A stretch of DNA of 64,000 nt from Syngnathus acus (Eukaryota > Chordata > Actinopteri > Syngnathiformes > Syngnathidae), in NCBI RefSeq assembly GCF_901709675.1, contig NC_051091.1:2229967-2293966 (forward strand). The letters run 5' to 3'. Under the pieces are notes generated by a model. That model was not told where the DNA came from and searched no databases. It worked only from the letters and a program-made list of their open reading frames with translations. Positions 11,851 to 23,150 of this stretch are shown here, one piece after another (the stretch's first letter is position 1; each line of letters starts with the position of its first letter). The position numbers were made by a program, and so were the translations under genes.

Positions 11851-13254
11851 TTGCTCTCAGTTGTCTCATTTTGATTTCGGATGACGTGCAGAGTGAGCAT
11901 CTCCCCCAACGATCACCATCTTCCTGCGCCGACATTGCTGAATTTTTAGCAAGCGTTATTTCTGTTAATCGGGTCGGTTCTTCTGCAAGTCTGAAATTAG
12001 GGAAGGGGGGGGGGTCATGCCTTTGGTTGTAGTACCACGTTGTGTCACAATATGCTAGCGGCAGCACTGAGCCTGTGCAGCGTCATTCATTCGTTATGAC
12101 TTTGCTTGTCTTTGCAACTAACAGATCTCGGCAGGTCTCCAAAGATCTGGCATATATCACAGATATCAGAGCGGCTACCTCGGTAGAAATCTTCAAGACA
12201 CGATCATAGACGTATTTTTACTCTCTTTGAGGCCCTGAATTGAAAGTTGCTGTCTGGATTCTGCACCAATGGAGCAGGATGAGATCCAAGGATGACGCGA
12301 TTGGATGGACAGCTCCATGAATTTTTTTGTGTGATGAATGTCGCGCGCTCGGCATCCATGGGAAGGGGGAGCCTCGCGGCAGCTTCCGGAATCCTTCCTT
12401 GGCTTGACCTTAACATGGAGCGTAATGCTCTGATATGCCGCTTCAAGGACTCTCCTCTATTTCTATTTCTTTATTTTTGTTGTGTTGCTGAGTCTTTTTT
12501 CCATGAGTCCATCTGAGATACTTTTGGGAAGAAACTAAGTAGATGTTTGTTTTTTTGTTGTTTGCCCACAATGTTTGAGAATGTTTCCTTTGGTTGCAGG
12601 CATTGCCGTTTGTATCGTTCGTCCAGTTGAGCTCTCGAAGTCAATGAAGCTGTTTGTTGGAGAGAGATTGTCAAGGTCTGCTCTGGTCTTAGACTCGTTT
12701 GGGCTTGTTTAAGCTTTGGACGTCTGCTTTTCCCTCTTTTTGCAAACAATTTCTCCCGCCTTATGGAGAAGTGCAGAGCAGACTTTGATAGGGGCTGTGG
12801 TGTCCCAAAATATTGCAAGTGGGCTAAGATGGTCCTTCTGCCCAAACTTTTATATCACATTTTCCAGTGCTTATTATCCAGTAAAGGATGAATGATAAAT
12901 TGATTTATCTGGGGGATTAAAGCTCCACGTATCAGCAAGAAAGGCCAAAGTGCTTTGCCATTGCATTATGGGAAGAATGCTACATTGCTAGCATTTAGCC
13001 AGAAGTACATTCAAATGTATTTGCGAGTGCGTTCGAATGTATTTGTGAGTACCTTGACTTTGATTTCAAGGAAGAGGGAAAGAGAATGAAAACAAGAGAT
13101 GACTAGAACAATGGCGGACAATCAAAAGCTCGGAGTATAGAGATATGAGAGACTACATCTAATGGAGGAGAGACTCTAAACACATCAAACGAGAGCGGTA
13201 GAGTGACTGGAAGACTTGGTGGGGAGAAAAGTGAGAAAGATCTGTGAGACTGAA

Positions 13255-13432
13255 GGGAAAAGAAAGAGAGACAATGAAAAATGAAATTAAATAAAATGGA
13301 AAGAGAGAGAGAGAGGGAGAGATAGCAAGAGAGAGGGGGGAGAGAGCAAAAGGGAGAGTGAGAGCGAAAGGGGAAGAGAGAGAGAAGCGAGCGAGAGAGA
13401 GGTAGCGAGAGACTAAGCGAGAAGGAGGTGGG
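13255..13432. repeat. Long purine tract (GA-rich)
   Basis: Nearly 180 bases of almost unbroken purines on the plus strand, with GAGA runs and mirror-like segments, the sequence type that can form triplex (H-DNA). Confidence 0.85.
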
Positions 13433-14074
13433 GGGGTGGAGCATTGCATTTTTTCCCTCTTCGGTCCTGCTTTGTGCTTTGCGTGAGTCCTCATTGGCTT
13501 TGTTTAACAACACCATAATCATCATCGGCGTCATCATCATCGGCATCATAAGCAGATTCAACATTTTTCCGAACAATCATCATAAATGAACGATCATAAT
13601 TTCCCCCGAGCTACCGTGTGAGAGATGCCTATGGGGGGCAAAAAGAAAGTGAAGACAAAGGTCATGTGGGAATACAATGAATCACCATTGGAAAGGACAT
13701 TTGCATCTAAAATGACAGCCCTCGAGAGAAGAGCGCGTTGCATTCAATGCCCCCTAGCTCTCCAGAAAGACAATCTCAAATGAAGACAACCGGCACGCGC
13801 TCCTTTCACCGTCACCCCCGCCAAAAAAAGAGGAGAATGCCAAATGAATGGAGCAGCAAAAACTGTGTTGCATTCAATGTCTCGACACCAGAACATCTAT
13901 GGAACATTCAATGTCACCTCTCAAAAACAACACAATCAAGCAAAACAAATGGTGTGCGTGGATTTCAATGTCACCCCCCCCCCCCCCACCCCAAAAAAAA
14001 GACAACTATAAATGATGTTATGAATAAAAAAAATCAGAACAAGAAGAGAAAGGAGGAGGATGGATGTGGCTTAC

Positions 14075-14545
14075 CTGCTGCCTCTTTGAAATTTCTAAAT
14101 GGTTTTTTTTTTGGGGGGGGGGGTCTTCTTTGCTAGATATTTTTTATTGGAAAAAAAAAAAGAAAAAGTCCCTCTTTGTCCTCCGATGTCAAGACTGAGA
14201 CGTGAGAGTCTCCCAAAAAGCGGGTCCTCCTTATAAGCTCCTCTCCGTGAACTTTGTCTCCTCCGGTTTGGGGGGGCCGGCGTGATACCATCGCGAGTGG
14301 AAAATCACCGGGCCTCCCTCCCCCTCCGCCACCCTCCATCCTCCTCCTCCTCCTCCTCCTCACGGAGCAACAGGAGAGCGGCGGCGCGTTCGCGGCTTCG
14401 CGGAATGCCGGCCGTGCGCGCGACACGTTCTGGCGGCTTGATGGAGGCGGGATGTAATTTACGAGGTGCGCCTGAACGCCCCGTTCGGGAGCCCAGATGC
14501 TGCCGCTGCATCACCGCCACAGGGGCAGGTGCACGGAGGTTCAAA
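14075..14545 (-). other. Candidate slc6a6 promoter and non-coding first exon
   Basis: A GC- and CpG-rich block (about 14180-14545) stands out from the AT-rich surroundings. On the minus strand a strong splice donor (CAG|GTAAGC, GT at 14074-14073) closes it on the side facing slc6a6, whose ATG exon opens with an acceptor at 10370-10369. The simplest reading is a 5'UTR exon, a 3.7 kb first intron, then the coding exon. The block also has a CCT/TCC run at about 14337-14360 and long homopolymers at about 14103-14165, which make an exon running unbroken to 14075 uncertain. The transcription start cannot be placed. This is inference from splice signals and composition. Confidence 0.4.
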
Positions 14546-14785
14546 AGTGAGAGTCAAGGCTCACACCTCTGGATAGATGTGCAAAAACCTACAAAAACAA
14601 AGACAGACAATATTTGGTCACGCAATATTTTGCATGCAAACGTCACAGGTGACAAATCAAGGCCTTTTTGACAAAATTGAGAAATTTGCACAGGAATGTA
14701 GTGGTTTCCCATGTTGACTTTCAAATGCAAACACAATACTGGCTCACAAATGTGAGATACGTTTGTGTGAAAATGCAATCGTACG

Positions 14786-14950
14786 TACAGTCAAACCTCG
14801 GTTTTCGAACGTCCCGGTTCTCGAACAAATCGGAATTCGAACGAAAAATTCGAGATTTGTTTTGCTTCGGTGGTCGAACAAAATTCGGAGGTCGAACCTC
14901 GCGAGATGAGCCGAAAGGACCCGAGAAAACCCGACCGCCATTTTGACATT
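14786..14950 (+). mobile_element. MITE-like DNA transposon fragment
   Basis: Starts TA-CAGTCAAACCTCGG, as pogo/Tigger-type elements begin after a TA target. It continues with repeated, partly inverted copies of the CTCGAAC / GTTCGAA theme that give internal hairpins. The right end is not clear. Confidence 0.4.
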
Positions 14951-15182
14951 CAAACAACACGTCAAAAAAAATGAACAAACATTCCAAACACATCCCAACA
15001 TGATTCAAACTTGTTTTCTCCACCTAACCAAGCAATTGTCACAAATCCGTTCATCCGGCCACTATCCGTTTATGAAATTGAAAATAAAAACACCTTTAAT
15101 CATAGCAAGAATATAAGAGATGAAGATTTTTTTTAATGAGAACTTCGACACGTGTGCCACAATTTGAAATACCAGCATGCAT

Positions 15183-15375
15183 TGTGTGAGCCGCCCCTGC
15201 CAGAGATTAGCGCCTGTCATCTGCCTGCCCGGGATTAGATTAAAATCCAGATTATGTTCTTCCTGCTTTACAGCAGCTGCTGATCTGAGTGACAACGCCG
15301 CATACGTTATCATCGTCAGACTGCTCATCATCATCATCAGGTTACCGTGGAAACAGCCGTTGGATGTGTCGCCAT
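15183..15375. promoter_or_regulatory. Candidate conserved enhancer upstream of slc6a6
   Basis: A compact block of dense transcription-factor motifs in otherwise featureless DNA: GGGATTAGATTAAAATCC (paired TAATCC-type homeodomain sites), CTGTCA, the palindromic E-box block CAGCAGCTGCTG, and a near-perfect RFX palindrome GTTACCGTGGAAAC at 15341-15354. It lies about 0.7 kb upstream of the candidate slc6a6 promoter. It has no convincing open frame. Confidence 0.35.
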
Positions 15376-16040
15376 GGTATTGTGGGAGGGAGGGAGAGAG
15401 ACGCCATTTTCGAATCAATCCAGCAAACAATTCAAGTCCTTCAATTTTGTAATACAGCAATAATATTTTAACTCCGTTTTTAAATAAATAACAACAAACA
15501 AAAATGTGCGGATCTACAAGGTAGGGCGGCACCGTGAGCGGCTCGAGCTGAACGTCACGTTTTTTTTTTTTTTTTTACATGTCCATTCACCGTTCACTCG
15601 GTGAACGGAAGGTGACTCCAAGTGTCCAACTTGCCAGGTGTTGGCATCTCTCGACGTCGTCACGGACGTGGCGAGCCGAGATGCACACCTCATGCCTCTC
15701 TCATCTTTTCTCTTCGACCCAAAAGCTGTGCTGATAGCCAAGCGATGCTGGAGGAGGAGCGGCGTGACCAACAAAAGCTTCCATTGTGGTCTGGGCCCTG
15801 AGCCGGGGGGTGGGGATCGTTCGAATGGGGGTCTTGCGGATTTAGCCCTCGGGCCAATCGGCGTCTCCTTCCTGGAGCGTTTTGCCGCTCCAATGAGCCG
15901 CCGCTTCTACCACTCAGACGGCAAACCTCCAACAGGTCACCTCTCGCTCTCACCTTTGCTTTTGTTTTTTTTGGTTTTTGTTCCTTAAACCGCTCAAAGG
16001 ATCAACACATTCTCCAAGAAGGAATGAAACAAACGCACCC

Positions 16041-16154
16041 TGAGTGAGTGAGTGAGTGAGTGAGTGAGTGAGTGAGTGAGTGAGTGAGTGAGTGAGTGAG
16101 TGAGTGAGTGAGTGAGTGAGTGAGTGAGTGAGTGAGTGAGTGAGTGAGTGAGTG
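16041..16154. repeat. (GAGT)n microsatellite
   Basis: About 28 perfect units. Confidence 0.95.
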
Positions 16155-17817
16155 GAAAACTTTTCAGTGACTTTAAGAAGTGAGCCAAGTGCAAAGGACT
16201 TTGCAGTAAAGTGACTAAGAAGAGAGCCAAGTGTGGTAAAGACTGTTTGGTGACCGCCAGGTCAGCACTTTAAGTGCAAACGTACTAAGTACACAAAGAT
16301 TCGGAAGTGTGTAAAAAGAGGACAATGGTTTTGAAATGTCCCAATTTGTGCTCAGGATTCACGCCAGGACACGGTGACACTTTGACCGCTTTACACACAG
16401 TTAATAAGTGTTAGATGGCCTCACAGAGAACAATGTAAGCAAATTTTTGCATCCGCTCAGCTAGTCGTCATCTTTCATTTCAGACACTTTATGGCACCGG
16501 CCTCCTTTTTTAATTATTGTCACACAGGCAGGTCAATGTGATAACGCGCGCAATCGATTAACTTCCTTCAAGGACCTTCCTATTGTTGTCCACCTCTGCT
16601 TGGCCATCTACTGTTGCACTTGTTGGTGGGTCAGTCAGTCTGGTGTGTGAGTGTGTGTGTCACATTGCAAGCCAACACATGCCAAACACCGAAGACCCGG
16701 TGACCCCACAAGATGGCGACTCCTTGTTGTGCCAGTTGGCCCGGCAACAAGCATTAAAGCTCCCGACGACGTGCACGGTCCGAACTAATAGGCGTGTTAA
16801 TGGCTCGACATCTTGAGTAATGAGTTGAGACCCGATTGCCAGACATTGAACCTTTTTCAAAGCCCAAACAACTCTCCGTATCAATAGTAGCACAAGAACT
16901 CCTGATTTGGATGCAAACGCTAACCAACTCTGTCCCGTGAACCTTGCTAAATTTGTCAGTGTCCTCATCACATTTATTTTTTTTTCTTCATTTAAGTGCG
17001 GACAAATTTGTTTTACTTTTGGAGGTTCCACAGTCAGGCCAGCATCTGTCAGACAGGCCGTTTGCTTCCCTGCGAGAGCAGAGCATGCTGGGAAAGTGAT
17101 CCCCCATGAATAACAAAAGAGGAGAAAGTGGAGGAGGCCCGTTCGGGTTACGTCTGCACCGGTGCACCGCACCAACCTCCGTGTAGGTGTGGCCACACTG
17201 CTGGCAGCGCACCCCCGCTGAGCACGCCGTATTGCGTGTTATTTGCTTAAACGCCGCAGGAGGGTTTACGACCACAAAGAGTCCAGCAGGGAAGGTGCGT
17301 CCGACTGCGGGCCTGCCTAAACATACATGTCGACGGCCGATTCTCAAACTGGCGCGCCATTGGAAGGGTGGCCGGTTATAATTATGTGGGAATTTTTCTA
17401 GCAAGATATGATGGAGCTATAAGCTATGAACGAAAAAGAAGGTGCTAGTCCTAGTACACTCAGCTTTCTTTATTAATTCGCAAAGGAAACATTTCGGTGT
17501 CATTCTATAGCTGTGTGGAAATTCTGGACGTGTCTATTTTTGAACTTAATTACTTTCTAGATCACTTGAGAGATCTTTTCAATAAAAATGTGATTTTTTT
17601 TTCCAACTTCAAAATTGCTTCCATACATCAACTTTGAATGCCCTCAACAAGAATTATGCACTAACTACAAATGTTTGTGAAAAGATGCTACATATTTGTT
17701 TTAGGATGTTTGTTAGATGAGATGGGCTAACTCAAAGGATGTTGAAAAAAATGTGTTGTGCACCAACTCTGTCAGATGTCGGTGGCTCAAAGAAAAAAGT
17801 CTTTGAAAGGCTGACGT

Positions 17818-18172
17818 TGTCATGTCTCGTCCCCAGCCGTGTTACGATGTGTCTCTGTCTTGGTTTCTGTCTGTGTGCTCGCCCCTCCCCTCCTGTGTGC
17901 CCATGATTAGTTTGGTTAGTCTCACCTGCCTCTTGTTACCTGTGGTGTATATAAGTCCTGTCTGCCCCTCACGCCCCGTCGGATTGTTGTGTGTTGTTGT
18001 CTTGATGTCGGTCGGTTGGTTCCTGTTGTCTTAATGTCTTCACGTCCCTGTCGGTTAGTCCTTTTGTTATTTCGTTAAGTTGTGTCTGTTTGCCGAGTCT
18101 GTTAGTTTGTTTTGCTGAATAAACCCTGGGCCAAGCTGCATTTGGTTGCCCTGCTCCATTCGATCTGTGACA
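17818..18172 (+). mobile_element. Solo LTR of a retrotransposon (copy 1)
   Basis: A 355-base unit starting TGTCATG and ending TGTGACA, with a TATATAAG promoter box and an AATAAA signal in the expected order. It is flanked by GACGT and GATGT, a 5-base target duplication with one C/T change. About 94% identical to the copy at 38825. No internal retrotransposon genes are adjacent, so it is a solo LTR. Termini and duplication length suggest a Gypsy-type element. Confidence 0.75.
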
Positions 18173-20427
18173 GATGTTAACTGTTGAGTGTTTTTATGAA
18201 GAAAGAAGTGGTGTGCAGTGTTGCGTGGGAATCACATTGTCCCTTAATGGCTGTGACACAAAAGGGGCATGTCAGCGTGGATGCCAGCAGTGATACTAAC
18301 TCTTTTGGACAGGGGCCATGTTGTCCACATGCTAAGCTAATGGCATCATGCTAAGATAATCTTACTGTTGTGCTTCTGTCTGGTGTAACGTGTAGTTACA
18401 TTATTTATTTTCAGGTCAGCGGTTTGATGATGCCATTCTAACCTGCTTATCACCTTTGAATAGTTTTATTTGCGTACACATTGTGTCCTTGATTTGAAAA
18501 ACATTGTAATTTTTATGATAGCACTTGGATTATCATATACTAACAGCCAAATCACCTTTGAATTGTTTTATATGCATTTTAGACTTCAAAGTTGTGTCTT
18601 TATTGCCTCTGGTCAATATTTAACATGTATTTGCTCTTTGTGTCACTTCATGCTGTTTATCGTAAGTCCTGCATTTGATCATTTTAGCATAGCTACCCAC
18701 GAGCTACTGTTTGTTGCTATAGCCCACTCAAAGCCCTTAGCGGGGCCTGATGTGCAAGGCGGGCGGGCGTTTGGCGTCGCGTGGGCACCCCTCAAGTCGA
18801 AAATGGTTCCAACTCAGTAGAGGCACGGCCACAACGTCAGAAGGCACACAATATCCAAAAGAGGAGTTGTGATCAAGCAACCGGCGGGATAAGCATCCCT
18901 CCCACCTCCTGGTAGGCCTCGGAGGATGCACTTGCCAATGTCCCTTCCAGGCACAAAAGCATCCCGTGATAAATTCATGTTAAGTGAGTTAGATTTTAAT
19001 GCTTGATGTTACAATCATGGTTAATACATCACAGCGCATCAGAACACAAAAACAATGGCTAACCAAAACAGCAGCACACTTTTATTTCTCAACTTTGACA
19101 CTAGCCAAGTAAAACTCAAAAAGAAAGCGAACGTTGTGACACGATTGCAATAATAACAAAAAGTCAACAAGGTCCCCGCATGATGCCAAGAGAGGAATTT
19201 AGCCTCATTAGTGTGAGTGAGGACAAAGCATTAGCATTAGCATTAGTGCTATTGCTGGGGGCTTAAAGCTTAGCAGCCAAAGAAGGGGGAGGAAAGAAGA
19301 GGCCAACTGCTTTTGTTTTGTCTGCAGAGCACTTCAAAGCACAAACTAGCCGCTAAAGACAAGCTAACAATTAGGGAGCCGGTGTCGCTGCTCCCATGTA
19401 AAAGTCTCTCAGGTCCATAACAAACTGCACGTGGACACAATTCTCATCTTTTGCCGCAAAACAAGTTGTGCTTTGACTGCACACTTGACTGCATGCAGTA
19501 GGTTGAATTTAGAAGCGTTTTTGGTCATTCTGAGGATCTGCTCATATTCTGCCAAACGCTGCAGAGCTAGAGCTGGACTCACACCCCAAATCCACGAACA
19601 CCAGTTGGACAGTGAGTCCTGAATCAACTAGAATGGCTTACTAATTGTACTTGTGACAAAAAAACATTCCATAGTCCAAAGAATGAAAAATCAAATTTGA
19701 CAAATAACGCTTCGACACCATACGGTGTGTTCAAAGCGCCTCAAAAGCGCGTATGCAAACTATTGTCATTCCCACAGTTCATCGAATTCGGCTGTAAACA
19801 CCCTCAAATTATAATTGTGCAGTTAAAGCACATTTAATTTCAAATTCATTGTGTTCAGAGCCAAAAACATGAGAGTTGTAACCATGTCCCAATATTTATG
19901 GACCTGACTGTATCTAGGTCCTTGCCTACAGTCCAATTTAGTCATTTTGTCAGTGAAGTCACTCAAGCAGTAAAGTTATTCCTAGAAAGAAATCAAGTTG
20001 GTGTGTGGAGTGACAACTGTCGGACAATGTGAAGGGGTGAAAGCGGACGTGGTAGACAGACTGACGGGCAGGCTCAGGCGTACGTGCGTGTTTATGAGGT
20101 CTCGTTCAAGGACACATTGTTGCTGCCTTTGCTTTGCTTTCTTCTTGGCAGCGTCCGTGCCGAGGCCTATTCTAAGATACTGAAGAGACTTTTAATGTCG
20201 CCCCACAATAAGAACCGAGCGCCTGTGGCAGCCTACCAAGCTCACCTGCTCCCGACTTTTCCCCGCTACCTTTTGTAGCCGTCTTGCTCCCTACTGAGCC
20301 AGCTAATGGAGATGGCTACTATTTCACACCTTTCTATCTAGCTAGGAACCTTCTTGAAGGAATCAATTTAAGACCTTCTCACTATGGACTGCACTGTAGC
20401 TTCATGCATACTTAAGAGGGAATGTGT

Positions 20428-20440
20428 CACCACCTAGTGG
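20428..20440 (-). promoter_or_regulatory. CTCF-like site
   Basis: The minus strand reads CCACTAGGTGGTG, one position away from the CTCF core CCASYAGRKGGCR. It lies between slc6a6 and lsm3. Confidence 0.3.
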
Positions 20441-20559
20441 TCCAAGCCCAAAACTACAATAGCGGTACCGTTTGGACAAGCACTCGCCATAGTTCATATT
20501 TATACAACAGTTTTCATATTGATCATGCAAACGCGAGACGTTTTTGTCACCAAGGCATA

Positions 20560-20565
20560 TTTATT
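20560..20565 (-). terminator. Polyadenylation signal AATAAA, lsm3
   Basis: AATAAA on the minus strand about 160 bases past the lsm3 stop codon. It is the nearest canonical signal and implies a short 3'UTR. Assignment is by position only. Confidence 0.5.
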
Positions 20566-20722
20566 TGATTACAGCCTTATAACTCAAAGTGGTGGTTATT
20601 TACTTATGAGGAATCAACATCACCTAAAAATGCAGACATAATGCAAAAAGCTATATATATAAAAGAAAAAAAAGAAAAACAAAACAGAAAAAGAGCTCAG
20701 GTTTTTTTTTTTTTTTAAAGGC

Positions 20723-22201
20723 TCAGCCCACCCGTAGGGGTGGCGCTACGAGGACAACGCCGTCACCTCTGACGAACAGCATGGGAATGTTCCTCTTGGT
20801 CGACTGTCAAAAACAAAAGACAAATGAGGCATTGAACGGCGACACACTTTGAACACTATACATCTCACAACAGCTGTACGATTATGGCAACTAGAAAACA
20901 CCTAGACCACATGGATGGCAACGAGCCACCCACTACATACCTTGACGCATTTACTACCTACCTACCCATCTAGTCTCGCTTCTTACTTTGCTGCCCACCG
21001 ACCTATGAAGCTCCCGAGCTTCCTTTCTACCGGCTTAGAAATAACTACCGGCATATCCACCAAGCTACTGCAGATAAGCTAGCTAGCTATTTCCAAACCC
21101 ACTTTTCAACCTGTCGAATGTACCTCCATCATTAAATATCTATGAATACATCTTAGCAAATAATAATAAAGTATGAATGAGATACAGACCTTGTATAGTT
21201 CTTCGTACGTCTCCTCATCAATCTCCACCGTGGTCACCGTCTCCTCCACATCTCCCAGAATCATGTTCAGGTGCTGATCGTATGCCTGATGTGCAGCAAA
21301 ACAACACAATCCACAAAGAAGCCTTCGCAATGGCTCGAATGTTGGTGCGATCAAGCGCATGTACGAATCTGCATGTACGTTCAAGTGGGAGTCTTTAATT
21401 TGTGCTTTTAGATGTGAGTGTGTGTTGTGTGGATACATGCGCCTTGCAAGCGAGGATGCGCGCGCGTGTGGGTAGTTTACATGTAGCCGTCCTCGCAGCT
21501 CTCTGTCGTTCCTCATTTTGACGTAGATCCTCTCGTCCAGACTGAGTCTGATCAGGTCGAGGGGCTCTTCAACGGTGTTGGTGCTCGGTTGCTAAACAGC
21601 ACGGACAAAGGGAATGTGGTTTACAATACAAATGTGGTTTCTTTGTTGATAGGTCTTACATTTGCTTAAAAGTATGCATTTCCATATTTTTAGAATTGTT
21701 TTGTATTGGTGTTTGTTTCAAATTCTTACATTTTGAAAATTTATATTAAACTACTGTTCTTACATGATTAATCGGGGTGTCAACTTGGGTCAGTTTCTGT
21801 GATTATTTCTTAAATACGTGAACACACACTTATGTGCTTGAGTTGAACAGCTAACATACTAAACGGCATGCACATTTCCTTATTATCACGCCGTTGACGA
21901 AAAAAATTGAAAGAATTTCTAGACATTTGGGATGCGTTTCTTCAAATGTCATTCTTGCTACCCCAATTGGACATGCTAACGCAAGGCCGACGCGGCTAAG
22001 TTAGCATGTTCAATGGTCCATCGCCAGGATAAACGGCCACAAAACGGAAGGGCAAAGACCCCAAAGATGCGCAAACGGAGCAATGACAGCGAGGTTCAAA
22101 AGCACCGATTGTAGTGAGGCTTCGTAGAAGCGCATTGTGAGCTCAAAACAATTAATTCATCAAGCAATGAAAGCACAGACCTGCTCCACTTCGTCCGCCA
22201 T
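20723..22201 (-). CDS. lsm3: U6 snRNA-associated Sm-like protein LSm3
   Basis: Subunit of two heteroheptameric rings: nuclear LSm2-8, which binds the U6 snRNA 3' end for splicing, and cytoplasmic LSm1-7, which activates mRNA decapping. Four exons: 22201-22181 (21 bases, MADEVEQ), 21591-21481, 21285-21190 and 20803-20723. They join in phase to 102 aa, the usual length. The Sm fold is nearly identical to human: Sm1 lies within [15 protein letters not shown] and following residues, and Sm2 is [10 protein letters not shown] at about residues 86-95. The protein ends LVAPPLRVG. The very short first coding exon matches the mammalian gene. The upstream flank (22202-22345) is CpG-rich and probably a divergent promoter. 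LSM3 neighbours SLC6A6 in human too, which supports the call. Confidence 0.97.
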
Positions 22202-22261
22202 GATTTTTGAGTCGTGGCTACGTCACTGTGACGTCTACGCGATATTCAACTCGCTCAAATC

Positions 22262-23150
22262 ACTTCCGCTAATCCGGCCGCCCATTTTTTATTGTCCCCC
22301 TTTTTGTTGCCGAGTTGAGGCGACGACCGTCGGTTTTCCTTGCGAGTAAGTATCTACTTAACATCACATTTCTAGTGTCACCCGACTTGTTTTTACCATG
22401 TAGAGTAGACGCTGATTCGAAAGAGGGTCCGCATGAAAGTTTTCTGTGAATGTAATCCACGTGTATAGTAGTCCACGTGTGCGGTATATCCCGGTCCACA
22501 AATACATTATTATAATACACAATTGGCGCAAAAGTGATCGAATTAGTATTGGTCGATTGTTTGAATTGTTTTCTTAAAAAGTACCTTGAAACAGTTTTGT
22601 CCAAATGAAGAAAGCACGTGGTGAGGTACTGATGGTTTTTCGGGTTTAATAACTTTTTGGTGTGTGTGCTTGGGAGGGGGTTTACATTTTACATTCCTTT
22701 AAATTTCTTTTCGAAGACTTTGTTGTGAGAGCCTCCGCTCCATTCCGGTCCAGTCTGCCGTACTGGTTCTGGTTGTGGTAGTGCAGGAGGCAGAGCAGAC
22801 GAGCAGTGGTGATACCCATTCCACACTCAGCCCCCCCAACCCTGGCTTTGTGTTGGAAGAGAACCCTGCCACACCACAATCCCTCAAAGGCGAAAACAGT
22901 CAAACGCATAAAGGTTAACTGACCTGTCAATAAATAAAATAAGCAAGAAAATAAAAAGGGAGGTTAGCGTCTAACCAACTATTGGAAGGCAAAAAAATCA
23001 AAATGACAACGTGAACGTGTATGCTGACTTTTTGCAGGAGCTGTCATGACTATCCTTGGCCACAAGGTGACGCCACAGCACCGCAAGCAGGAGTCCACGC
23101 TTGACGTTTGTTCAATTTTCTTTTAAATAAAACTTATTGAAATTTTCATC
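22262..23150 (+). ncRNA. Candidate two-exon transcript head to head with lsm3
   Basis: On the plus strand, a CpG-containing segment just upstream of lsm3 ends in a consensus donor (exon end 22345, then GTAAGTAT). A strong acceptor (TTTTTGCAG, exon start 23038) is followed about 90 bases later by AATAAA at 23126-23131. This gives a first exon of about 22262-22345 and a last exon of about 23038-23150. In one frame the last exon encodes a short peptide starting MTILGHKVTPQHRK and ending at a TAA that overlaps the AATAAA. In the other frames it stops early. I recognise no protein. It could be a non-coding transcript, the end of a small gene with unseen middle exons, or chance. Confidence 0.3.

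Larger units (their letters stand above)
10371..14074 (-). other. Presumed first intron of slc6a6
   Basis: If the leader exon is at 14.1-14.5 kb, this is intron 1. It holds small GT/CA runs near 11670-11735, ATC/CTC runs at 11803-11850, a purine-rich tract at 13255-13432 and long homopolymers near 13975-14010. Short open frames here look like chance. Confidence 0.4.
16155..20559. other. Gene-free stretch between slc6a6 and lsm3
   Basis: Contains one solo LTR (17818-18172), short GCTAGC/TTAGCATTAGC runs typical of fish DNA near 19230, and a CTCF-like site at 20428-20440. I found no exon that could be linked to a gene. Confidence 0.6.

Noticed and set aside
12121-12860. A 740-base block with frames on both strands that looked like a transposon remnant
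   Set aside because: No catalytic motif, terminal repeat or target duplication could be identified, so no element is called.
22682-22930. An 82-codon minus-strand frame between lsm3 and abra
   Set aside because: It starts at a non-ATG codon, matches nothing that I recognise and has no clear splice context.
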